From: Propionibacteriaceae bacterium
Lineage (GTDB): Bacteria > Actinomycetota > Actinomycetes > Propionibacteriales > Propionibacteriaceae
DNA: 6,962 nt
Assembly (NCBI GenBank): GCA_030538175.1
Contig: JAUNUL010000154.1
Location: 1-6,962 of the forward strand
Direction: 5' to 3'
In this document: positions 1 to 5,120 of the stretch, in pieces
Numbering within the stretch: position 1 is the first letter of the stretch
Layout of the letters: each line of letters starts with the position of its first letter
Made by a program: the position numbers and the translations under genes
Notes under the pieces: generated by a model
What the model was told of the DNA's origin: nothing
What the model saw: only the letters and a program-made list of their open reading frames with translations
Databases searched by the model: none

Positions 1-45
1 CGGGTGCCAACCGTTCTGACGGAGAAGCACGGCATGGGGCCCTGA
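1..45 (+). CDS. C-terminal end of an upstream gene (partial, unidentified)
   Basis: The first reading frame is open from the left edge to a TGA and encodes a 14-residue tail ending in EKHGMGP. Third codon positions are almost all G or C, as expected for coding DNA in this genome. The third frame is also open, up to a TAA at 114-116, but its codon choice looks less coding-like, and the second frame stops early. The tail is too short to identify a family. The gene could equally lie elsewhere, with this stretch being non-coding. Confidence 0.35.
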   Translation, partial: RVPTVLTEKHGMGP

Positions 46-83
46 GCGGGAACACCCGGCCTCCAGTCAAGGAGAGCTTTGCC

Positions 84-116
84 ATGCGCCGGCCCTATTC
101 CCCCACCTGCTCGTAA
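84..116 (+). CDS. Possible 10-codon leader ORF with strong Shine-Dalgarno
   Basis: An ATG is preceded by AAGGAGAG at 69-76, one of the best Shine-Dalgarno matches in the window, with a 7-base spacer. The frame encodes only MRRPYSPTCS before TAA, and about 113 bases separate it from the next gene. The peptide has a single Cys and no run of one amino acid, so there is no clear attenuation logic. It may be a translated leader peptide, the start of a decayed gene, or chance. The same frame is open back to the left edge, so it could also be internal to a longer reading frame. Confidence 0.25.
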   Translation: MRRPYSPTCS

Positions 117-229
117 ACACCCAGCCTTCTGCGTGACGGTTGCCGCTTGCGGCACGGTTGGTGCAAAACCGGTGCTGAAACCACCGCCTTTTCGGCCTTT
201 CCAGGTAAGACCTGCGAAAGGACTCGACC
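117..229 (+). promoter_or_regulatory. Leader region of the tandem-HTH gene with small repeats and an RBS
   Basis: This non-coding stretch contains a perfect 6-bp inverted repeat, TGCCGC-TT-GCGGCA at 141-154. A direct repeat of ACGGTTG at 136-142 and 154-160 overlaps or abuts it, and the pair could form a small operator. A Shine-Dalgarno sequence GAAAGGA at 216-222 lies 7 bases before the ATG of the following gene and fixes that start. No convincing -35/-10 pair was found. Confidence 0.35.
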
Positions 230-820
230 ATGCCCCCATCAACCCTGCTCCGGACAGAGACCGGGAACGACCCTGCGTGCTACCGGTGCGCAGATCCCCG
301 AGCGCTGTTCACGATCGATCAACATCCGCCACGGAATGACCAGCCCGCGCACGGCGACGAGTGGGATTGGGTGCTGGCAGCACCATTCCGGGCGCATGTC
401 CGGCGGGTCCTGACCGAGGAGCCGCTGCCCTGGCGCGCCTTTGCAGGCCATGCCTTGGTGCCCGACAACGTTGTGCGCCGTCTCCTCGGGCTGCAGGTCC
501 CGCCGGCACGCCGGATCCCACCGCATTACGCGCGTGCGCTGTTCGGCATCGATGGCGAGGGACTCCGCAAGAGCTTGGCGCGTGTGGTGGCCCCCGACGA
601 ACTGGTCCAAGCCGCCCGGACGCTGCACGATGCGGGTTGGCTCCTTGGCGATATTGCTTGGGCCGGGGATCTGCCTGAACAGCACCTCGCAGCTCTGCTG
701 CAAGGCGCGGATTGGTGGGTCACCCATCGCAACACCCTGCTGCTGACCGCCGCTGTGCGGGCGCACGGCCTCGAGCCCGACCTGGACGAGCCGCTCGATC
801 CCACCAGTGCGGCGGCCTAG
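230..820 (+). CDS. Probable tandem helix-turn-helix protein (uncharacterised actinobacterial type)
   Basis: This 196-residue soluble protein has no signal peptide or membrane segment. Residues about 55-107 and 124-178 look like two diverged copies of one unit. Each has an amphipathic helix, a tryptophan-containing turn (PLPWRAFAGHALV; AGWLLGDIAWAGDL), a recognition-helix-like stretch (PDNVVRRLLGL; PEQHLAALLQG) and a closing hydrophobic helix. This resembles the HTH units of many uncharacterised actinobacterial and actinophage proteins, so DNA binding is inferred. Copy 1 is more basic (VRRLL, PARRIPP) than copy 2 and is the likelier DNA contact. Residues 1-44 look poorly structured and contain an isolated C17-x-x-C20 pair. 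The start is supported by GAAAGGA 7 bases upstream. The next gene begins at or just before its stop, suggesting co-transcription. No specific function can be assigned. Confidence 0.7.
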   Translation: MPPSTLLRTETGNDPACYRCADPRALFTIDQHPPRNDQPAHGDEWDWVLAAPFRAHVRRVLTEEPLPWRAFAGHALVPDNVVRRLLGLQVPPARRIPPHYARALFGIDGEGLRKSLARVVAPDELVQAARTLHDAGWLLGDIAWAGDLPEQHLAALLQGADWWVTHRNTLLLTAAVRAHGLEPDLDEPLDPTSAAA

Positions 821-821
821 G

Positions 822-1481
822 GTGACGATCGTGTGGATAGCTGCCATCGTCGCCGGGCTGCTGACCGGGCTTGCCACAGGGCCCGTGCTGCGGTGGCTGC
901 CGGAGCCAGCAGACGGGGCCGAGGCCAATAAACGGTCCTATCGGAGCCTTGCCAGCCTGCCCTTTGCCGCAGCGGTGACGGCGTGCGCCATTGTCGCCGG
1001 CGTGACCCTGGTGCTGCGCTTGGACCCAGTTGCCCTGATCGTCTGGGCGCCCCTGGCCACGGTCGGGGTGCTGTTGGGTGCCATCGATGCTGCTACCACC
1101 TGGCTGCCGCTCCGGATAACCCAAGTGTTGTGGGTAACCACCCTGGCGGCCGGTGCACTGCAGATCTGGTGGACGAGCCCCGCCGAACGAGGACAACTGG
1201 CCCTCCGCATGGCCCTCGGCGCGCTCGCCGTTGGCGTCTTCTTCTGGGCGTTCTGGTGGTTGGTGGGCGGTTTGGGCTTCGGGGATGTCCGACTGGCACC
1301 AGTGCTGGGGGCTGCGCTCGCCTCCGTCTCGTGGCAGGCGGTGATGGGCGGGCTGCTGATCGGGACGGCAACGGGCGCGGTGTTCGGATTGGTACGCCAC
1401 CTCAGCGGCCGCCACGGACCCTTTCCCTATGGGCCGGCACTCCTTCTGGGCGCGTTCCTGGGTGTAGCGCTGTTCCCATGA
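822..1481 (+). CDS. Type IV prepilin peptidase-like membrane aspartyl protease (A24 family)
   Basis: This is an integral membrane protein of about 219 residues with roughly seven hydrophobic segments. Family A24 enzymes cleave the leader of type IV pilin-like precursors at the inner membrane face. The two catalytic aspartates are visible: D89 in GAIDAATTWLP, and D155 in GLGFGDVRL, the GxGD motif. The family's FPYGPALLLGAF-like segment follows near the C-terminus. The N-terminal cytoplasmic domain with paired CxxC motifs, which in bifunctional PilD enzymes accompanies N-methylation, is absent, as in many actinobacterial short forms. The start is uncertain. GTG 822 follows the previous stop by one base. 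GTG 807 would overlap that gene by 14 bases, and GTG 831 has an AGGG-like element nearby. No pilin or pilus assembly gene is in the window, so the substrate is unknown; the preceding HTH gene is probably in the same transcript. Confidence 0.85.
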   Translation: MTIVWIAAIVAGLLTGLATGPVLRWLPEPADGAEANKRSYRSLASLPFAAAVTACAIVAGVTLVLRLDPVALIVWAPLATVGVLLGAIDAATTWLPLRITQVLWVTTLAAGALQIWWTSPAERGQLALRMALGALAVGVFFWAFWWLVGGLGFGDVRLAPVLGAALASVSWQAVMGGLLIGTATGAVFGLVRHLSGRHGPFPYGPALLLGAFLGVALFP

Positions 1482-1504
1482 ACTGCCATCGAGGCGCCAA
1501 GACG

Positions 1505-1652
1505 GCCGTCCGTAGCCGTGTGGCCCGCCGTCCGGCGATGGTGGCGTCCAAAGCCGTGGGCCCGGCGTGACGTTGTCGTCGGTGACGTACGCCGGCCGTC
1601 CAATCACCGGGCCGTCCGTGCCGTGCGCCTGCGGAATCGACGCTGCCGTCCG
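1505..1652. repeat. Cluster of GCCGTCC(G) short direct repeats
   Basis: GCCGTCCG occurs at 1505-1512, 1527-1534, 1611-1618 and 1645-1652. A fifth copy at 1595-1602 ends in A. The copies at 1504-1513 and 1610-1619 share a longer 10-base core, GGCCGTCCGT. Spacing is irregular (22, 68, 16 and 34 bases between starts), so this is not a CRISPR or a phased operator array. Some clustering is expected by chance in GC-rich DNA, but five copies in 150 non-coding bases stand out. Confidence 0.45.
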
Positions 1653-1694
1653 GGGTTCCCCGCTCCCTATCCCCGCTCCGTGAACCTGACGAGA

Positions 1695-1731
1695 CCACGC
1701 CCATCGGTGGCGAACGACCGGATGGGCGTGG
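1695..1731. terminator. Hairpin, probable bidirectional terminator between converging genes
   Basis: CCACGCCCAT at 1695-1704 pairs perfectly with ATGGGCGTGG at 1722-1731. After a bulged G at 1721 the stem continues for four more pairs (CGGT 1705-1708 with ACCG 1717-1720), closing an 8-base loop. This 14-pair stem lies about 65 bases past the trpD stop on the minus strand and about 215 bases past the prepilin peptidase stop. No T-tract follows on either strand, a form often proposed for actinobacterial terminators. Termination is inferred from position and symmetry. Confidence 0.55.
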
Positions 1732-1797
1732 CCGCGGCGAGTCGGCGGGGTCCTGTCACTTTTCACGGTCGGGGCGTTGGTTGGCCCAATCGACCTG

Positions 1798-2853
1798 TCA
1801 GGCCGTGGTGTTCCGGGCCTCCTGGGTGGCGCGCACCCAGTCATCCAACTTGGCTGCCGCGCTGCCGTCCTGCAGGACGCCACGAGTCCGCTCGAGCCGC
1901 CCCGCCAGTTGTTCATGGACGGGGACGCCGAGTTCGGGGCCCTCGAATGCGAGGATGGCAGCGGCCGCATTGAGCGCGACGATGTCTTGCACGGGGCCCG
2001 CCTTGCCGTCGAAGGTTTCCCGCAGGACCCAGGCGTTGGTCGCCGGTGGGCCACCCACAAGATCCGCGACCGCGGCTCTGGGCACTCCGAGTTGCAGTGG
2101 GTCGAACACGGTCTCCCACACCTCACCATCACGAATCAACCAGACCCGGGAGGTCGTGGTGGTGGTGAGCTCGTCGAGACCATCGCCGCCGTGGAAAATC
2201 AGGCCGCGAGCGCCGCGACCTGCGAGCACCCCTGCAATCAAGGGCGCCATCCGCGGGTCGGCCACGCCGATCGCCTGAGCGTTGGGTCGGGCCGGGTTCG
2301 CCATCGGACCGAGGAAGTTGAAGGTCGTCGAGACGCCCAACTCGCGTCGAACAGCCGAGACATGGCGCAACGACGAGTGATAGCCGGCAGCGAACAAGAA
2401 CACGAGTCCCGCGCGATCCATCACACCCTGCTGAGCGGACGGAGGGAGGTCCAACACCAGACCGACCTGCTCAAGGACGTCCGCGGTCCCACAGGCCGAG
2501 GATGCAGCCCGATTGCCGTGCTTGACGACCTTGGCTCCGGCCGCGGCGGCCGCAACCGCAGCCATCGTCGAGACGTTCACCGTGTTCGCCCGGTCACCAC
2601 CGGTGCCGACCACATCGACCGCCTCGCGGTCCAAAGTGATGGGGGTCGCGAATTCGAGCATCACGTCCGCCATGGCCGACAGTTCCTCGACCGACTCCCC
2701 CTTGGCCCGCAGTGCCACGGCAAAACCGGCCACCTGCACCGGGCTGGCTGCTCCGAGCAAAATCTCGCCCATTGCCCATCGCACCTGCTCCGACGTCAGG
2801 TCGGTGCCGGCAACCAGACGGCTGGTGAGTTCAGGCCACGTCCGGGCGCTCAT
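1798..2853 (-). CDS. trpD: Anthranilate phosphoribosyltransferase
   Basis: This 351-residue cytoplasmic enzyme transfers the phosphoribosyl group of PRPP to anthranilate, the second step of the tryptophan branch. Family motifs occur in order: GTGGD (83-87) and NVST (93-96), which bind PRPP; KHGNRAASS (111-119), the PRPP/anthranilate loop; H159 and R163 followed by RRELG (169-173) and FNFLGPMANPA, at the anthranilate site; and GLDE (225-228), whose D227/E228 pair binds magnesium in homologues. The length is normal and no key residue is missing. The ATG overlaps the TGA of the upstream receiver-like gene as TGATG and has no good Shine-Dalgarno, so translation is probably coupled to that gene. 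A longer in-frame start exists inside the upstream gene but adds non-homologous sequence. Other trp genes are absent here. Mycobacteria also place trpD divergent to ctaE. Confidence 0.96.
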   Translation of the reverse strand: MSARTWPELTSRLVAGTDLTSEQVRWAMGEILLGAASPVQVAGFAVALRAKGESVEELSAMADVMLEFATPITLDREAVDVVGTGGDRANTVNVSTMAAVAAAAAGAKVVKHGNRAASSACGTADVLEQVGLVLDLPPSAQQGVMDRAGLVFLFAAGYHSSLRHVSAVRRELGVSTTFNFLGPMANPARPNAQAIGVADPRMAPLIAGVLAGRGARGLIFHGGDGLDELTTTTTSRVWLIRDGEVWETVFDPLQLGVPRAAVADLVGGPPATNAWVLRETFDGKAGPVQDIVALNAAAAILAFEGPELGVPVHEQLAGRLERTRGVLQDGSAAAKLDDWVRATQEARNTTA

Positions 2854-3281
2854 CAGGCGGAAGGAGCGGTGGAGTCGAGCCGCTGACGCAGAAGTCCCGC
2901 AACCGCGTCGGGCAACGTCACCGGATCGATCGGGTGGGCCACAACGGCATCCGCTCGCGACCACGTCGCCAGCCAGGCATCGTCGAGGCGAGCCACCACG
3001 ACCATGATCGGCGGACAGTTGGGCACCTCATCCTTGATCTGTCGGCACAGGCCCATCCCGCCGGCGGGGACGGCTTCACCATCCAAGACCGCAGTATCAA
3101 TGCCACCCGCATCCATTGCCTGGATCAGGGCCCGCGGGGTGGCGCATTCCACGACCCGGACGGTAGGCAGGTCCGCGGCAACCTTCGTCCCCATGGCGAG
3201 CCGGATCTGCTCGCGGGTGGTGCGGTCGTCCGAATAGACCAAGACCGTCGCCTCGGCCTCGCTCGGCTGCTGTGCGCTCAT
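2853..3281 (-). CDS. Stand-alone response-regulator receiver-like protein, degenerate
   Basis: The 142-residue protein matches a single CheY-type receiver fold with no output domain. Strand 1 carries the acidic pair D18-D19 (VLVYSDDR). The phosphoacceptor position is D67 (IDTAVLDGE), followed by GGMGLCRQIKDE, which resembles the usual loop and helix 3. The switch Thr/Ser position appears to be V96 (IMVVVAR), and the invariant Lys before Pro is H116 (VAHPIDP). The metal and aspartate site is therefore present, but two phosphotransfer residues are replaced, so canonical phosphorylation is doubtful. Similar short proteins next to ctaE are recalled from other actinobacteria, from general knowledge without a search. 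GAGGG lies 10 bases before the ATG. The stop overlaps the trpD start, making a two-gene unit divergent from the respiratory operon. No histidine kinase is nearby. The target is unknown; a protein-protein or sensing role is speculative. Confidence 0.85.
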   Translation of the reverse strand: MSAQQPSEAEATVLVYSDDRTTREQIRLAMGTKVAADLPTVRVVECATPRALIQAMDAGGIDTAVLDGEAVPAGGMGLCRQIKDEVPNCPPIMVVVARLDDAWLATWSRADAVVAHPIDPVTLPDAVAGLLRQRLDSTAPSA

Positions 3282-3544
3282 CTCTTCTTTTCCCTCGCGG
3301 TTATCGATCGGCGGTGCCGCCGACTGGTCGTCCAGGGGACCAAAACCGCAGGGCGGCCGGTCCGATGGCAGCGCTCTGACTGTACGCCGCCAGCGCCCCC
3401 AGGGGTGCCGCGCTCAGCATATCGGCACCGCAGTCGGGCCAGGAGAATCGCCCGCGGTCCGCAACCCGGCCATCACAACGATCTCGTCGCAACCGGTCCG
3501 AAGGCCCCGATTGTGGTGACGGGGCCACAAAGTATGGCAATAAT
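3282..3544. promoter_or_regulatory. Divergent control region between the receiver-like gene and ctaE
   Basis: These 263 bases must hold promoters for both directions. Towards the minus strand there is a TATGCT -10-like hexamer (reverse complement of 3416-3421) with only a poor -35 partner. Small inverted repeats include CGGCGG-TG-CCGCCG at 3309-3322, TGGTC/GACCA arms at 3325-3342, and AGCGC/GCGCT arms at 3392-3414. The part next to ctaE holds two overlapping inverted repeats and a candidate promoter, listed separately. A minus-strand frame spans most of the region but looks like chance. Confidence 0.6.
3503..3530. promoter_or_regulatory. Two overlapping, mutually exclusive inverted repeats upstream of ctaE
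   Basis: GGCCCCG (3503-3509) is the exact inverse of CGGGGCC (3520-3526), with a 10-base spacer. TTGTGG (3511-3516) is the exact inverse of CCACAA (3525-3530), with an 8-base spacer. The arms interleave, so only one could be a hairpin at a time. As DNA, the second is a 20-bp palindrome covering the candidate -35 of ctaE and so a plausible operator. Its TTGTG/CACAA ends recall Rex and CRP/GlxR sites, but the spacing is not canonical for either: 10 bases between these pentamers against 8 in Rex, and 8 between TGTGG and CCACA against 6 in CRP/GlxR. Confidence 0.4.
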
Positions 3545-3545
3545 G
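3511..3545 (+). promoter_or_regulatory. Candidate promoter giving a leaderless ctaE transcript
   Basis: TTGTGG at 3511-3516 could serve as -35 and TATGGC at 3533-3538 as -10, separated by 16 bases. A start point 7 bases after the hexamer falls on the G of the GTG at 3545. No Shine-Dalgarno precedes this GTG, which fits a leaderless mRNA, a common arrangement in actinobacteria. An alternative -10, TAATGT at 3541-3546, sits too close to the next GTG at 3551. The hexamers match consensus only partly. Confidence 0.35.
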
Positions 3546-4207
3546 TGCCCGTGGCTACTTCATCCGATACGACTCAATCGCTCCCATCCGGCGCGCTGCA
3601 CCCCATCGCGAGGGCCCGCCTCAGCGGTGTCAAGGGACGCCCCGACATGGTCTCGATCGGCGTGATCATCTGGCTCGCATCCGAGCTGATGTTCTTCGCG
3701 GCGTTGTTCGCTGCCTATTTCACGATCCGCTCCGTGACCAATGCCGCCACTGATGGCCAACTGTGGCTCAGTGGCACAAACATGCTCAACGTCCCCTTCG
3801 CTGCTGCGATCTCGGCGATTCTGGTCGCCTCGTCGGTCACCTGTCAGATGGGTGTCTTCGCGGCCGAGCGTGGCGATGTCAAGAAGCTGCGGATGTGGTA
3901 CATCATCACGTTCCTCATGGGCTCTGTTTTCGTTGCCGGTCAGGTGTGGGAGTACGCCTCGCTGTACGGCCACGGCATGTCCCCACAGGAAAACGTCTGG
4001 GGCTCGCTGTTTTTCCTGGCTACGGGCTTCCACGGCCTGCACGTGATCGGCGGTCTCGTCGCGTTCCTGTTCGTGCTCGCCCGGACCTATATGGCCCGCC
4101 GCTTCACCCATGAGCAGGCGGTTTCCGCCGTGGCGATCTCCTACTACTGGCACTTTGTCGACGTGGTGTGGATCGTCCTGTGGGCCGTCATTTACATCAT
4201 CAAGTGA
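3545..4207 (+). CDS. ctaE: Cytochrome c oxidase subunit III (aa3-type)
   Basis: The 220-residue protein has five membrane helices (about 36-62, 81-108, 115-138, 150-180 and 193-219), the usual short actinobacterial form of COX3. Signature residues include E47 in [11 protein letters not shown], the [11 protein letters not shown] stretch (160-170) and [14 protein letters not shown] (200-213). Subunit III stabilises the catalytic subunit CtaD and is thought to support proton uptake and oxidase lifetime; it carries no metal centre itself. Translation starts at GTG 3545 or GTG 3551, two codons later; neither has a Shine-Dalgarno. The gene opens the ctaE-qcrCAB block, linking complex IV to complex III genes, as in mycobacteria and corynebacteria where the two form a supercomplex. 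The other oxidase subunits are encoded elsewhere. Confidence 0.96.
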   Translation: MPVATSSDTTQSLPSGALHPIARARLSGVKGRPDMVSIGVIIWLASELMFFAALFAAYFTIRSVTNAATDGQLWLSGTNMLNVPFAAAISAILVASSVTCQMGVFAAERGDVKKLRMWYIITFLMGSVFVAGQVWEYASLYGHGMSPQENVWGSLFFLATGFHGLHVIGGLVAFLFVLARTYMARRFTHEQAVSAVAISYYWHFVDVVWIVLWAVIYIIK

Positions 4208-4316
4208 TCGTGATCCATCAGTTCTCCAGCACCACGCGTCGCGTTTGCATCAGCCACAAGGGTGTGCAGCACACGGCGCACGAACCCAACCATCCGATTG
4301 TGAAGGGAACCCCTCA
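4208..4316 (+). promoter_or_regulatory. ctaE-qcrC gap with a palindrome and the qcrC RBS
   Basis: The gap of 109 bases is unusually long for this otherwise tight operon. It contains the palindrome GTGTGC-A-GCACAC at 4262-4274 and the near-palindrome ACGCGTCGCGT at 4234-4244. AAGGGA at 4303-4308 lies 8 bases before the qcrC GTG and is a good ribosome binding site. No clear terminator with a T-tract and no convincing -35/-10 pair were seen, so read-through from ctaE is assumed, with a secondary promoter possible. Confidence 0.4.
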
Positions 4317-5120
4317 GTGAGATTCCTGTCAGCCAAGCGCCGGCACCGCGCAGCACGGCCACTGCTGCTCATCGTGGCGCTTTTCCTGCTGGGCGTCGCT
4401 TATGCGGGCTTCGCCCCCGCCGGCAAGTCCAACGCAGACCAGACGAACACCACAGCGGTGCAGGCCGGCAAGGAACTCTTCGCTGTCGGCTGCTCCTCCT
4501 GCCATGGCCTGAACGCCGAAGGCACCTCCCAGGGCCCATCGCTGGTCGGCGTCGGTGCCGCCGCGGTGGACTTCCAGGTCGGCACCGGCCGCATGCCGAT
4601 GGCCGCACCGGGTGCCCAGTTCCCGCGCAAGAACAACACCTACACCGATGCCGAGATCGAGCAGCTCGCCGCCTACGTCGCGAGCCTGGGCCCCGGCCCG
4701 GGAATCCCGGCCGCTGAGGCGTACAGCCCGGATGGTCTGAAGCCCGAGGACATTGCCATCGGTGGCGAACTGTTCCGCAGCAACTGCTCGGCCTGCCACA
4801 ACGTGGAGGGCCTCGGCGGTGCGCTGCCCAACGGCCGTTATGCCCCGACCCTCAAGGGTGTGGACAACAAGCACATCTATGAGGCATTGCGCACCGGACC
4901 CCAGCAAATGCCGGTGTTCTCCAAGCAGAACCTCACCGATGACGAGGTTCGCATGGTTATCGGTTACCTGAACAACATCCACAACGAGCCCAACCACGGT
5001 GGCTGGAGCTTCGGCGGCCTCGGTCCGGTGCAGGACGGCTTCTGGGTGTTCTTCGGCGGAATCGCCGTCCTGGTCATCTTCGCGACCTGGATCGCATCGA
5101 AGGGAGCACGGGCCAAGTGA
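4317..5120 (+). CDS. qcrC: Dihaem cytochrome c subunit of the cytochrome bc1 (bcc) complex
   Basis: This 267-residue membrane-anchored protein accepts electrons from the Rieske centre and, in actinobacteria, delivers them straight to the aa3 oxidase because no soluble cytochrome c is used. A basic N-terminus (KRRHRAARP) precedes a hydrophobic segment at 15-32 that works as signal/anchor. Two cytochrome c domains follow, with haem attachment at CSSCH (59-63) and CSACH (157-161). The probable distal methionines are M93 or M95 in GRMPMA and M198 in QQMPVF. A second membrane helix at about 241-260 ends in a short basic tail, so both haem domains face outside. GTG is chosen as start because AAGGGA stands 8 bases upstream and the signal anchor begins there; longer versions run into ctaE. 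Its TGA overlaps the qcrA GTG by four bases. Confidence 0.96.
   Translation: MRFLSAKRRHRAARPLLLIVALFLLGVAYAGFAPAGKSNADQTNTTAVQAGKELFAVGCSSCHGLNAEGTSQGPSLVGVGAAAVDFQVGTGRMPMAAPGAQFPRKNNTYTDAEIEQLAAYVASLGPGPGIPAAEAYSPDGLKPEDIAIGGELFRSNCSACHNVEGLGGALPNGRYAPTLKGVDNKHIYEALRTGPQQMPVFSKQNLTDDEVRMVIGYLNNIHNEPNHGGWSFGGLGPVQDGFWVFFGGIAVLVIFATWIASKGARAK

Larger units (their letters stand above)
1482..1797. other. Convergent intergenic region without a convincing gene
   Basis: These 316 bases lie between the 3' ends of the prepilin peptidase gene and trpD, which converge. Frames that cross it give arginine- and proline-rich translations without domain character, and none has a good ribosome binding site. 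It contains a cluster of GCCGTCC repeats in the left half, a 9-base direct repeat CCCCGCTCC at 1658-1666 and 1671-1679, and a strong hairpin at 1695-1731. Its likely role is termination of both converging transcripts. A small RNA cannot be excluded. Confidence 0.6.

Noticed and set aside
239..928. 229-codon minus-strand frame antisense to the HTH gene
   Set aside because: The plus-strand gene has a good ribosome binding site and structured repeats; the antisense product has no domain character.
1501..1660. CRISPR-like array from the GCCGTCC repeats
   Set aside because: Repeats are only 7-10 bases with irregular spacing, and no cas gene is present.
720..2132. 470-codon minus-strand frame covering the prepilin peptidase gene and part of trpD
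   Set aside because: Low-complexity Arg/Pro/Gly-rich translation, antisense to a recognisable enzyme; typical GC-rich shadow.
1777..2886. 369-codon plus-strand frame antisense to trpD
   Set aside because: trpD is unambiguous on the other strand and the antisense translation shows no domain features.
2854..2964. 37-codon N-terminal extension of trpD
   Set aside because: Overlaps the receiver-like gene in another frame, adds Arg/Cys/Gly-rich sequence absent from the family, and TGATG coupling explains the shorter start.
3511..3530. Canonical Rex or CRP/GlxR operator
   Set aside because: The pentamer arms fit but the spacing is two bases too long for each consensus, so it is kept only as an unnamed candidate operator.
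3301..3540. 79-codon minus-strand frame filling the divergent control region
   Set aside because: Starts at TTG without a Shine-Dalgarno, has no domain features, and would occupy the only space available for two divergent promoters.
3282..3544. Tryptophan attenuator controlling trpD
   Set aside because: No short ORF with tandem Trp codons and no terminator/antiterminator with a T-tract was found upstream of the receiver-like gene and trpD.
4110..4316. Upstream extension of qcrC into ctaE
   Set aside because: The signal anchor and ribosome binding site both place the start at the GTG at 4317.
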